DNA from: Actinophytocola gossypii
GTDB lineage: Bacteria > Actinomycetota > Actinomycetes > Mycobacteriales > Pseudonocardiaceae
NCBI RefSeq assembly: GCF_025165815.1
Contig: NZ_JAFFZE010000015.1
Coordinates: forward strand, 186,001 to 250,000
Length of the DNA stretch: 64,000 bases
Reading direction: 5' to 3'
The translations under genes were made by a program, and so were the position numbers. Below, piece by piece: positions 15,547 to 23,412 of the stretch. Under the pieces are notes generated by a model. That model searched no databases. It worked only from the letters and a program-made list of their open reading frames with translations, and was not told the origin of the DNA. Each line of letters opens with the position of its first letter. The stretch's first letter is position 1.

Positions 15547-15602
15547 CATGTACATTCGGTTGCGACTTTACATGCCGGCTGGATTGTTTTTGGGGTGACC
15601 TG

Positions 15603-16754
15603 ATGCCGTTGACCCAACGTTCGTCCTGGCTGACCGAGGACCTCGACGCCTTCCGCGACCTCGCGCGCACGTTCTGCCAGAAGGAGCTCGCCCCCAACAT
15701 CGAGCGCTGGGCCGAGGCCAAGCAGGTCGACCGCGAGCTGTGGCACAAGGCGGGCGAGGTCGGCCTGCTGTGCCTGAGCGTCCCGGAGGAGTACGGCGGG
15801 GGCGGCGGCACGTTCGCCCACGAGGCGATCCTGCTGGAGGAGCAGGCGAAGGCCGGCGACGACGCCTGGGGCAACGCCGTGCACAGCGGCATCGTCGCCC
15901 ACTACCTGCTGGCCTGCGGCACCGAGGACCAGAAGCGGCGCCTCCTGCCGAAGCTGGCCAGCGGCGAGCTGGTCGGCGCGATCGCGATGACGGAGCCGGG
16001 CACCGGGTCGGACCTGCAGAGCATCCGGACGAAGGCCCTGCGCGACGGTGACGCCTACGTGCTCAACGGCGCCAAGACGTTCATCACCAACGGCGCCCAG
16101 GCCGGACTGGTCCTCGTGGCGGCCAAGACGAACCCCGACGAGCGGGCGCACGGCGTGTCGCTGCTGCTGGTCGAGACCGATGGCGCGGACGGCTTCCGCC
16201 GGGGCCGCGTGCTCGACAAGGTCGGCATGCACGGCCAGGACACCTCCGAGCTGTTCTTCGACGACGTCCGGGTGCCGGCGGAGAACCTGCTGGGCGGAAC
16301 GGAGGGTCTCGGCTTCGTCCAGCTCATGCAGCAGCTGCCGCAGGAGCGGCTGATCATCGCGGTGACCGCGGTCGCGGCGATGGAGGCGGCGGTGGAGATG
16401 ACCATCGCCTACACCAAGGAGCGCACCGCCTTCGGCCGCGAGGTCTTCAAGTTCCAGAACACCCGGTTCACCCTCGCCGAGGCCGCGACCGAGGTCGCCG
16501 TGTCCAAGGCGTTCCTCGACCAGTGCGTCGAGCGGCACCTGAGGGGCGAGCTGGACGTCACCGGCGCGGCGATGGCCAAGTGGTGGACCAGTGACCGGCT
16601 CTCCCGGGTCGTGGACGAGTGCCTGCAGCTGTTCGGCGGCTACGGTTACATGACCGAGTACCCGATCTCCCGGGCCTGGACCGCGGCGCGGGTGCAGCGG
16701 ATCTTCGGGGGCACCAACGAGATCATGAAAGAGATCATCTCCCGCACGCTCTGA
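15603..16754 (+). CDS. Acyl-CoA dehydrogenase
   Basis: A 383-residue flavoenzyme of the acyl-CoA dehydrogenase family, introducing a trans-2 double bond into acyl-CoA with transfer of electrons to ETF. Visible landmarks: the N-terminal helical domain (FRDLARTFCQKELAP), the AMTEPGTGSDLQ flavin/substrate loop near residues 126-137, FITNGAQA, and the C-terminal FGGYGYMTEYP and FGGTNEIMKEII blocks. The last block has Gly where short-chain enzymes have the catalytic Glu, so the base is probably the alternative helix-G Glu (LPQERL region), as in long-chain and isovaleryl enzymes. ATG 15603 is the first good start after the operator. Followed by a CoA-transferase 30 bases on, in one operon. Confidence 0.95.
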   Translation: MPLTQRSSWLTEDLDAFRDLARTFCQKELAPNIERWAEAKQVDRELWHKAGEVGLLCLSVPEEYGGGGGTFAHEAILLEEQAKAGDDAWGNAVHSGIVAHYLLACGTEDQKRRLLPKLASGELVGAIAMTEPGTGSDLQSIRTKALRDGDAYVLNGAKTFITNGAQAGLVLVAAKTNPDERAHGVSLLLVETDGADGFRRGRVLDKVGMHGQDTSELFFDDVRVPAENLLGGTEGLGFVQLMQQLPQERLIIAVTAVAAMEAAVEMTIAYTKERTAFGREVFKFQNTRFTLAEAATEVAVSKAFLDQCVERHLRGELDVTGAAMAKWWTSDRLSRVVDECLQLFGGYGYMTEYPISRAWTAARVQRIFGGTNEIMKEIISRTL

Positions 16755-16784
16755 CTCCGAACTCCGACTCGAAAGGGGAGGCTG

Positions 16785-17927
16785 ATGGGCGACGGACCGC
16801 TCGTTGGGCTCAGGGTGGTCGAGTTGGCGGGCCTCGCGCCCGCGCCGTTCGCCACCACCGTCCTCGCCGACCTCGGCGCCGACGTGGTCCGGGTCGACCG
16901 GGCCCAACCGGGCGCCGACGTGCTGTCGTTCCCGGACGATCCGCTGTCGCGCAGCCGCCGTTGGATCGGGGTCGACACCAAACAGCCGGCCGGCCGGGAC
17001 GTGGTGCTGCGGCTGGTCGACCAGTCGGACGTGCTGATCGAGGGCTTCCGGCCGGGGGTGACCGAGCGGCTCGGACTCGGCCCGGACGTGTGCCTGACGC
17101 GGAACCCGAGGCTGGTGTACGGCCGGATCACCGGTTGGGGCCAGGACGGTCCGCTGGCGTCGACGGCCGGGCACGACATCAACTACATCGGGCTGGCCGG
17201 CGCGCTGGAGCCGATCGGGCGGGCGGGGGAGCGCCCGGTGCCGCCGCTGAACCTGGTCGGCGACTTCGGCGGTGGCGGGATGCTGCTGGCGATGGGGGTG
17301 CTGGCGGCGCTGGTGGAGCGGGCGTCGTCGGGGCGAGGTCAGGTGGTGGACGCGTCGATGGTGGACGGCGCGGCGCTGCTGACGGCCGGGATGCACGGGC
17401 TGCGGAACATCGGGATGTGGAACCAGGGCCGGGGCCGGAACATGCTCGACGGCGGCGCGCCGTTCTACGACACGTACGAGACGGGCGACGGCCGGTACGT
17501 GGCGGTGGGGGCGATCGAGGAGCGGTTCTGGCAGGCGCTGCTCGGAGTGCTCGAGCTGGACCCCGACGAGGTCCCCGGCCGCCTCGACCCCGCGCAGTGG
17601 CCCGCCGTACGGACACGTTTGGCTGAAGTCTTCCTCACCCGAACGCGTGACGAGTGGGAAGCACGCGCGGCCGGAACCGACGCCTGTCTGACCCCGGTCC
17701 TCGACCCCGAGGAGGCCGCCGAGCACCCGCACAACGTGGCCCGCGGCACCTTCGTCTCGTTGGACGGCCAACGACAGCCCGCGCCCGCTCCCCGGTTCGA
17801 ACGGACACCCACGCCGGCGCCGAGGCCGCCGAACAAGCCGCGCTCGGACACGTCCGACGTGCTCGCCGATCTGGGCTATTCCCCCGGCGACATCGATAAA
17901 CTCCGGACGGACGGCGTGGTCGCCTGA
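16785..17927 (+). CDS. CaiB/BaiF family CoA-transferase (alpha-methylacyl-CoA racemase-like)
   Basis: A 380-residue class III CoA-transferase family member. The N-terminal VVELAGLAPAPFATTVLADLGADVVRVDR and the LIEGFRPGVTERLGLG blocks are diagnostic, and GHDINYIGLAGAL near residue 128 carries the conserved Asp. The closest functional group by motif is alpha-methylacyl-CoA racemase, which epimerises 2-methyl-acyl-CoA in branched-chain or sterol side-chain breakdown; racemase versus transferase cannot be settled by eye. ATG start with AAAGGGGAGG upstream. It is in one operon with the preceding dehydrogenase, consistent with degradation of a branched or carboxylic substrate controlled by the divergent TetR. 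Confidence 0.92.
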   Translation: MGDGPLVGLRVVELAGLAPAPFATTVLADLGADVVRVDRAQPGADVLSFPDDPLSRSRRWIGVDTKQPAGRDVVLRLVDQSDVLIEGFRPGVTERLGLGPDVCLTRNPRLVYGRITGWGQDGPLASTAGHDINYIGLAGALEPIGRAGERPVPPLNLVGDFGGGGMLLAMGVLAALVERASSGRGQVVDASMVDGAALLTAGMHGLRNIGMWNQGRGRNMLDGGAPFYDTYETGDGRYVAVGAIEERFWQALLGVLELDPDEVPGRLDPAQWPAVRTRLAEVFLTRTRDEWEARAAGTDACLTPVLDPEEAAEHPHNVARGTFVSLDGQRQPAPAPRFERTPTPAPRPPNKPRSDTSDVLADLGYSPGDIDKLRTDGVVA

Positions 17928-17992
17928 ATTCAGGGTCGACTCGGGGTGGTGCCGGAGGCGTCACAAGATCGGGTGGATTTAGTCTTTCGGGC

Positions 17993-18289
17993 ATGAGCAC
18001 ACAGACGTCGCCGGTGACCGTCTTCGTGAACGAGGGCTCCGGGGTCGGCGTGACCGGCGTCCTGGACGCCACGACGGCGCCCCACGTCGTCAGAGCGGTC
18101 GGCGAATTCTTCACCCAGGGTGACACCGATGACCTGGACGTGCTCACGCTCGACCTGAGTACGGTTACCATGTGTGACCACGCGGCTGTCGAGGTGGTCC
18201 GCCACACCCAGGCCACCTGCGCCAAGCAGGCGGTGGCCCTCCGCGTGATCCCGAGCGAGGCCGTCCGCCAGGCCATGTGCCCCCGCTGA
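17993..18289 (+). CDS. STAS-domain protein (anti-sigma antagonist-like)
   Basis: A 98-residue single-domain protein with the STAS pattern: VGVTGVLDATTAPHVVRAV, then VLTLDLSTVTMCDHAAVEVVRHTQ and VALRVIPSEAVRQA. Classical antagonists have Asp-Ser at the phosphorylation turn; here the equivalent is MCDHAA, so a phosphorylated Ser is absent and it may work by simple binding. No sigma or anti-sigma gene is adjacent. ATG start; TTTAGT lies 9 bases upstream, consistent with a leaderless message. Confidence 0.75.
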   Translation: MSTQTSPVTVFVNEGSGVGVTGVLDATTAPHVVRAVGEFFTQGDTDDLDVLTLDLSTVTMCDHAAVEVVRHTQATCAKQAVALRVIPSEAVRQAMCPR

Positions 18290-18514
18290 CCGCTGGTCGG
18301 CAAGGGCTCGGGAACAAATCCACGGCCCATTCGTTGTCAGTGGTAGGTCGTAGAGTTTTGTGTGTTCGTGTTGCCGCACGCTCGCGGAGAACGTAGTTAC
18401 GGGCGTGCCTGCTGCTCATTCGTGCAGGTAAAGGCTGAGAAGTCGCTGTCTGGAACCGGCCACCGGGCCGCGCATCCGCGTCGTCCCGGACCCCAGCCCC
18501 TGCAAGGAGCAATC

Positions 18515-18715
18515 ATGCATCAGGGAACCGTCAAGTGGTTCAACCCCGAGAAGGGCTTCGGCTTCATCGCCCGCCCCGACGGGCCGGACGTCTTCGTCCA
18601 CTACTCGGAGATCGACGGCAGCGGCTTCCGCAGCCTCGACGAGGACCAGCGGGTGGAGTTCGACGTCGCCCAGGGACAGAAGGGCCTGCAGGCCGTTCAC
18701 GTCCGGGCACTCTGA
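18515..18715 (+). CDS. Cold-shock domain protein
   Basis: A 66-residue CspA-type protein, a single-stranded nucleic acid binding OB fold. RNP1 (KGFGFI, residues 13-18) and RNP2 (VFVHY, residues 27-31) are both present, with the usual GTVKWFN start. AAGGAG sits 6 bases before the ATG. The 225-base gap upstream is long for this genome and AT-richer near 18330-18370, which leaves room for a structured 5' leader of the kind typical for cold-shock genes. Confidence 0.96.
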   Translation: MHQGTVKWFNPEKGFGFIARPDGPDVFVHYSEIDGSGFRSLDEDQRVEFDVAQGQKGLQAVHVRAL

Positions 18716-18725
18716 CCCGGCAGCG

Positions 18726-18752
18726 AACCCGTCCGCGTTCCGCGGGCGGGTT
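18726..18752 (+). terminator. Hairpin terminator after the cold-shock gene
   Basis: AACCCGTCCGCG (18726-18737) pairs with CGCGGGCGGGTT (18741-18752), with one G-T wobble and a 3-base loop, 10 bases downstream of the stop codon and followed by TTG. This is a convincing intrinsic terminator. Confidence 0.75.
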
Positions 18753-18822
18753 TGCCTTCCTCCTTCACGGGCATGTCTGACTCGTGCAGGTCTCACGTTC
18801 GACAGCACGGAAGTAGCGAGAG

Positions 18823-19773
18823 ATGACAGTCACGCAGGAACGCCCCGAGCCGGGCACGACCGGTGGTCCGGAGCCGATGCTCGAGGGCGAGAAGACCAGG
18901 ACGCAGATGCTCCTGGTGAAGGTTTTCGCGATAGTCCCGCTGGCGGCGTTGGTCGCGGCGGTGCCCTTCGCCTGGGGATGGGGGCTGGGCTGGGTCGACA
19001 TCGGCCTGGCGCTGTTCTTCTACACCCTGACCTGCCTGGGGGTGACCGTCGGCTTCCACCGGTACTTCACCCACGGCGCCTTCAAGGCCCGGCGCGGTCT
19101 GCGGATCGCCCTCGCCGCGATCGGCAGCATGGCCATGCAGGGACCCGTCGTCGGGTGGGTGGCCGACCACCGGCGCCACCACGCCTACGCGGACAAGGAG
19201 GGTGACCCGCACTCACCCTGGCGCTTCGGCACCTCGCCGGCCGCGCTGGCGAAGGGGTTCTGGCACGCGCACATGGGCTGGATGTTCCAGCGCGAGCAGA
19301 CCAACGCCAAGCGCTTCGCGCCGGATCTGCTGGCCGACCGCGACATCCAGCGGATCGACCGGCTGTTCCCGGTGCTGACCGTCGTCACCCTGCTGGCCCC
19401 GGCCGTGCTCGGCGGGCTGATCACCATGTCCTGGTGGGGCGCGCTGACGGCGTTCTTCTGGGCCAGCCTCGTCCGGGTCGCGCTGCTGCACCACGTCACC
19501 TGGTCGGTCAACTCGATCTGCCACATGATCGGCGACCGGCCGTTCAACGCGCGGGACAAGTCGGCGAACTTCTGGCCGCTGGCGATCGCGTCCATGGGCG
19601 AGTCATGGCACAACTCCCACCACGCGGATCCCACCTGCGCCCGGCACGGCGTCCGCCGCGGCCAGATCGACATCTCGGCACGTGTCATCCGGGTCTTCGA
19701 GAAGCTCGGTTGGGTGTCCAACGTCCGCTGGCCCAAGCCGGAGCGCCTCGCCCGCAAGCTCAAGGTCGCCTGA
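18823..19773 (+). CDS. Membrane acyl-CoA (delta-9-type) desaturase
   Basis: A 316-residue integral membrane fatty-acid desaturase using a di-iron centre and O2. The three histidine boxes are intact: HRYFTH near residue 79, HRRHH near 116 and HNSHH near 263. Hydrophobic segments surround residues 30-75 and 180-225. The pattern is that of stearoyl-CoA delta-9 desaturases (DesA3-like in mycobacteria). ATG with GCGAGAG in front. Location next to a cold-shock gene is suggestive of a shared response to low temperature, but they are separated by a terminator. Confidence 0.94.
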   Translation: MTVTQERPEPGTTGGPEPMLEGEKTRTQMLLVKVFAIVPLAALVAAVPFAWGWGLGWVDIGLALFFYTLTCLGVTVGFHRYFTHGAFKARRGLRIALAAIGSMAMQGPVVGWVADHRRHHAYADKEGDPHSPWRFGTSPAALAKGFWHAHMGWMFQREQTNAKRFAPDLLADRDIQRIDRLFPVLTVVTLLAPAVLGGLITMSWWGALTAFFWASLVRVALLHHVTWSVNSICHMIGDRPFNARDKSANFWPLAIASMGESWHNSHHADPTCARHGVRRGQIDISARVIRVFEKLGWVSNVRWPKPERLARKLKVA

Positions 19774-19792
19774 GACCCGCAGCCGGAAGAGG

Positions 19793-20557
19793 TCATTCGA
19801 ACGAACCGTGCCGGCCGGCGCCGCCGGTGAACCTCGCCGCGCCGGTCAGCGCCTCGGCCAGCACCGTGCGGCCGTGCGCGAACTCCGTCGCCATCGCGGC
19901 CTCTTCCGGTGCTCCCCACTGCGCCAGCACCGACGCCCGATCCGACCGCAGGCACGCCTGCGGGAACTCCGCCAACCACGCTGCCAGTTCCTCGGCCGCC
20001 GCCCGCGCTCGTCCCGCCGGGACCACCCGGTTCGCCAGGCCCATCGCCAGTGCCTCGTCGGCAGCGACCGGGCGGCCGGTCAGGATCATGTCCATCGCCC
20101 GGCTCTGGCCGATCAGCCTGGGCAGCCGCACGGTGCCGCCGTCGATCAGCGGGACGCCCCAGCGCCGGCAGAACACCCCGAACACCGCGGTCTCGTCGGC
20201 CACCCGCAGGTCGCACCACAGGGCCAGCTCCAACCCGCCGGCCACCGCGTACCCGGACACGGCGGCGATGACCGGTTTGCCGAGAACCAGCCTGGTCGGC
20301 CCCATGGGGCCGTCACCTTCCGTATCCACCCGGTTACCCCGATCTGTGCCGACCGCGGTCAGATCGGCGCCCGCGCAGAACGACGGACCTACGCCGGCGA
20401 GTACCGCGACCCGCGCCTCCGGTGTGGCGTCGAACTCTCGGAACGCCGCCGCGAGCGCGGCCGCCGTCGCGCCGTCGACGGCATTGCGCTGGTCGGGACG
20501 GTCGATGAGCACCGTCGTGACCGGTCCGGACCGTTCCACACGGACTGTCTCGGTCAT
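19793..20557 (-). CDS. Enoyl-CoA hydratase/isomerase family protein
   Basis: A 254-residue crotonase-fold protein. Conserved blocks: VTTVLIDRPDQRNAVDG near the start, the oxyanion-hole regions GPSFCAGADL and KPVIAAVSGYAVAGGLELALWCDLRVA, then GVFCRRWGVPLIDGGTVRLPRLIG. The second catalytic-Glu position usual in hydratases is replaced in this last block (GVPLIDGG), so it may be a hydratase-like variant rather than a classical enoyl-CoA hydratase. ATG 20557 is selected because GAGGAGACACCCC precedes it. Convergent with the desaturase. Confidence 0.9.
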   Translation of the reverse strand: MTETVRVERSGPVTTVLIDRPDQRNAVDGATAAALAAAFREFDATPEARVAVLAGVGPSFCAGADLTAVGTDRGNRVDTEGDGPMGPTRLVLGKPVIAAVSGYAVAGGLELALWCDLRVADETAVFGVFCRRWGVPLIDGGTVRLPRLIGQSRAMDMILTGRPVAADEALAMGLANRVVPAGRARAAAEELAAWLAEFPQACLRSDRASVLAQWGAPEEAAMATEFAHGRTVLAEALTGAARFTGGAGRHGSFE

Positions 20558-20711
20558 GGGGTGTCTCCTCGCGTGATCGGGTGGTGACGACGTAAGGTGC
20601 TGTGCTGGGCGGTGTACGCACCGTAAGCTGAACCAAGCCAAAGGTGTGAACAGGCGTGCTGGGCCGGCGGTAAGTTCGCCGGTAGGGGAAGCAGGCGGAC
20701 GGAGAACTACG

Positions 20712-20873
20712 GTGAACGCGAAGAAGGCCCTGATCCTGGTCGGTGTGGCGCTGGTGCTGTTCTACGTGATCACCCAACCAGGCCAGGCCGCCGAGGCCGT
20801 GCAGGGCATCCTCGGCTGGCTGCAGGACGGCGCCGAGGCCATCATCACCTTCGTGCGCAACCTCTTCGCCTGA
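20712..20873 (+). CDS. Small single-helix membrane protein (53 aa)
   Basis: A 53-residue protein starting at GTG with GGAGAAC upstream. Residues 5-22 form one hydrophobic helix (ALILVGVALVLFYVITQP), followed by an amphipathic segment (AVQGILGWLQDGAEAIITFV). I have seen similar short proteins in actinobacteria but know no function. It is transcribed divergently from the enoyl-CoA hydratase. Confidence 0.65.
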   Translation: MNAKKALILVGVALVLFYVITQPGQAAEAVQGILGWLQDGAEAIITFVRNLFA

Positions 20874-21129
20874 CCTCACAGCGGGTTCCACGGCGCCGCC
20901 CGGCACGGCCGCGGCGGCGCTTCCGCACGCGTACCCACAGGTTGCTACACACAGTGACAGCCGGTGGGGGGATCACGCGCCACATTGGACCGTACGGGTG
21001 GATTCTCGCCCTGTAAGCCCTGATCGCGAGCTTTCCTCGAGATCAGGTCTGGCGAACTGTCGGTGCCGGCCTTTACGGTTCCCGCATCGACTTTCGCGGG
21101 CTGGTCCGCAGTTCTCTCGAGGAGGCAGG

Positions 21130-21621
21130 ATGCTCGACGATCCCGGTGTGGATGACCTGGTGCGGCAGTGGACGGAGGACCACTCCAAGGCCGCCGAGTC
21201 GGACGAGATCAACCGCATCGCGTCGGAGTGGCTCGCCGAGGTTCCGGTCCAGCCGCGGACCGGAATCCCGGGCCAGCGAGCCCGCGGCGGCAACAGCCCC
21301 TGGGCGGCCGTCGAGTCCACCGACCCCCGGTTCTTCGCCGCCATGCGCGAGCGGCTGCCCGACGTGCCGGCCGAGCTGCTCTCCGCCGCCGCCGGCTGGT
21401 GGCAGATGGTCGGCGGCCTCGCCGAGGCCAAGGAGTGGTGGGACGCCGGGATCAGCCCGCTCGACCAGCGCGCGCTCGACTACCGCGCCGCCGGCCTCGC
21501 CCCGTCCGACCTCGCCCGGCGCCTCGGCCCGCTGACCGTGCTCCAGCACCTGCGCAAGGGCAGCGCCCCCGCCTGGTGCGTCGCCCGCCTGCAGCGCCAG
21601 AACGAGCGCCGTTCCGCCTGA
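21130..21621 (+). CDS. Hypothetical protein (163 aa)
   Basis: A soluble 163-residue protein with no motif I recognise. It starts at ATG after a strong GAGGAGGCAGG site; the frame is open further upstream but that part has poor codon bias. The C-terminal part reads as helices with an LDYRAAGLAPSDLARRLGP stretch that resembles a short helix-turn-helix, followed by LTVLQHLRKG. A DNA-binding role is possible but unproven. A short hairpin follows the stop. Confidence 0.65.
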   Translation: MLDDPGVDDLVRQWTEDHSKAAESDEINRIASEWLAEVPVQPRTGIPGQRARGGNSPWAAVESTDPRFFAAMRERLPDVPAELLSAAAGWWQMVGGLAEAKEWWDAGISPLDQRALDYRAAGLAPSDLARRLGPLTVLQHLRKGSAPAWCVARLQRQNERRSA

Positions 21622-21628
21622 TCACGTA

Positions 21629-21646
21629 ACGCTCCCGCCGGAGCGT
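21629..21646. terminator. Short hairpin (7-bp stem)
   Basis: ACGCTCC (21629-21635) pairs with GGAGCGT (21640-21646) around CGCC, 8 bases after the preceding stop codon and 12 bases before the next start. It is either a weak terminator or a translational spacer. Confidence 0.4.
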
Positions 21647-21658
21647 CGTTGACCACGT

Positions 21659-22474
21659 GTGATCGAACCCGGAGGCGACGAGCGCCGGTCCCGGCTGGGC
21701 ATCCTCGCCCGGCTCGGCATCGTGCTCCTGATCCTCGCCGTCGGCGCCGGTGGAGTACTGCTGCTGCGGGCCACGACCTCCCGCGAGGCCGGCCCGACCA
21801 GCACCGAGAACGCCGCCGAGGCCATCCCCGCCGCCGACGTCGAGCCCGGCGCCGTCGCCCCCGCGACCGCGACCGCGACCGCGCGGCCCAGGCCACAGGC
21901 CGTCGCCGGCGAGGACCCGCTGCGCACCTGGGCGAACCGCCTGGCCGGCCCCGCCGAGATCCCGGCCCGCGCCCTGATGGCGTACGGCAACGCCGAACTC
22001 GTGCTGCGCACCGAGGACCCCGGCTGCCACCTGTCCTGGGCCACCCTCGCCGGCATCGGCCGCATCGAGTCCGACCACGGCCGCTACGGCGGCGCGGAAC
22101 TGCGCGACGACGGCCGCCCCTCGAAGCCGATCGTCGGCGTGCCGCTCGACGGTTCCCCCGGCGTGCGAGCGATCTCCGACACCGACGGCGGCCGGTTCGA
22201 CGGCGACCCGGCGGTCGACCGCGCGGTCGGCCCGATGCAGTTCATCCCGTCCACCTGGCACCGCTGGGCCGCCGACGCGAACCTCGACGGCCGGGGCGAC
22301 CCACAGCAGATCGACGACGCGGCCCTGGCCGCCGCCCGGTACCTGTGCGCCAACGACCGCGACCTCGCCGTCCCGGCCGACTGGTGGGCCGCGGTGTTCT
22401 CGTACAACAACTCGGTGTCCTACGGTCAGAAGGTCTTCGGCCTGGCGGACGCCTACGCCCGCGCCACACTGTGA
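21659..22474 (+). CDS. Membrane-anchored lytic murein transglycosylase (SLT/MltB-like)
   Basis: A 271-residue protein with a basic start, one membrane segment at about residues 13-36 (ARLGIVLLILAVGAGGVLLL), an Ala/Thr-rich linker, then a transglycosylase domain from about residue 95. The presumed catalytic acid is E137 in IGRIESDHG; AVGPMQFIPSTW and the late AVFSYNNSVSYGQKV block are the matching motifs of the MltB/SLT group, which cleave peptidoglycan glycan strands with 1,6-anhydro ring formation. GTG start. The reading frame continues after the TGA stop for 22 more codons with good codon bias. Confidence 0.9.
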   Translation: MIEPGGDERRSRLGILARLGIVLLILAVGAGGVLLLRATTSREAGPTSTENAAEAIPAADVEPGAVAPATATATARPRPQAVAGEDPLRTWANRLAGPAEIPARALMAYGNAELVLRTEDPGCHLSWATLAGIGRIESDHGRYGGAELRDDGRPSKPIVGVPLDGSPGVRAISDTDGGRFDGDPAVDRAVGPMQFIPSTWHRWAADANLDGRGDPQQIDDAALAAARYLCANDRDLAVPADWWAAVFSYNNSVSYGQKVFGLADAYARATL

Positions 22475-22591
22475 GCGATCGAGATGCTCGAGATCGTCGC
22501 CGAGCTGGCGTCGGCGATCGAGTTCCACCTGGAAGGTCACTGACGTGGCCTGAGCGTTTTGCCCGAACCGGGCGGTGTTAGCGTCGGTGGT

Positions 22592-22954
22592 GTGAATGGC
22601 GGACTGATGGCTCGCCGGCTGGGCATCGTCGTGGTGTGTGTGGTGTCGCTGGTCGGGTGCGTCGGGCTGGCGTGGTGGCAGTGGGAGCGCTTCGAGTCCG
22701 CCACGGGGAGCTGGCAGAACCTCGGGTACGTGCTCCAGTGGCCGCTGTTCGGGCTGTTCCCCGCCTTCATGTTCTGGCGGCTGCGCAAGCTGCGTCGCGA
22801 ACCCGACGCCGCCCCCAAGGCCGCGCCGCCGCCCCCCGAGCCCTGGTCACCCGCCCCCCGCACCGCGGGGCAGGATGACGACGACCCCGAGCTGGCCGAG
22901 TACAACCGCTACCTCGCCCAGCTCAACGAGATGGACCAGCAGGAGTCCCGATGA
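22592..22954 (+). CDS. Conserved small membrane protein, partner of DUF3817
   Basis: A 120-residue protein with one clear membrane segment (LGIVVVCVVSLVGCVGLAW, residues 9-27), a possible second hydrophobic stretch (YVLQWPLFGLFPAFMFW) and a Pro-rich, acidic tail. GTG 22592 is preferred because a TTAGCG -10-like element ends 8 bases before it, suggesting a leaderless message; an in-frame ATG lies five codons later. The stop overlaps the DUF3817 gene by ATGA, so they are co-translated. Similar gene pairs are widespread in actinobacteria. Function unknown. Confidence 0.8.
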   Translation: MNGGLMARRLGIVVVCVVSLVGCVGLAWWQWERFESATGSWQNLGYVLQWPLFGLFPAFMFWRLRKLRREPDAAPKAAPPPPEPWSPAPRTAGQDDDDPELAEYNRYLAQLNEMDQQESR

Positions 22955-23322
22955 CCTCCCCCGAACCCCCGGTCACCACCGACGAGGAGAACCCGGTGCA
23001 GGCCACCGGCGCCGCGGGTATCCGCGGCGCCCTCGCCCGCTACCGCGTGCTGGCCTACATCGTCGGCGTCGGACTCCTGGCGCTGTGCTTCTCCATGATC
23101 ATGGAGTACGTCTTCGACCAGGACCAGTACACCGCCGTCGTCGGGCCGGTGCACGGCTTCCTCTACGTCATCTACCTCGTCGCCGCCGTCGACCTGGCCA
23201 TCAAGGCCCGGTGGTCGATGAAGGGCACGATCCTCGTCATGCTCTCCGGCGTCGTCCCGTTCGTCTCGTTCGTCGCCGAGCGGGCGGTGACGCGGAAGGT
23301 TCGCGACGGCGTTCCGCTGTAG
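22951..23322 (+). CDS. DUF3817 membrane protein
   Basis: A 123-residue protein with three predicted membrane helices (AYIVGVGLLALCFSMIMEY, FLYVIYLVAAVDLAI, TILVMLSGVVPFVSFVAE) and the DUF3817 signature VGPVHGFLYVIYLVAA. The N-terminal 25 residues are polar. Function is unknown; the family is typical of actinobacteria. Start ATG overlaps the upstream stop. Confidence 0.9.
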   Translation: MTSPEPPVTTDEENPVQATGAAGIRGALARYRVLAYIVGVGLLALCFSMIMEYVFDQDQYTAVVGPVHGFLYVIYLVAAVDLAIKARWSMKGTILVMLSGVVPFVSFVAERAVTRKVRDGVPL

Positions 23323-23412
23323 CGAGGCGGTGCCGGCCGGCCCGTCTCGGCTCGGCGAACACGTCCAGCACCTCGGCCAGGGCGTCGCGGCGCACGCGCC
23401 GCACCACGACGA

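Noticed and set aside
22469-22581. GTG frame overlapping the end of the lytic transglycosylase
   Set aside because: Arg-rich translation with poor codon bias; the alternative frame in the same region is more coding-like.
23323-23412. Coding-like minus-strand segment after the symporter stop
   Set aside because: Only about 30 codons without a start or recognised motif; treated as the spacer between convergent genes.
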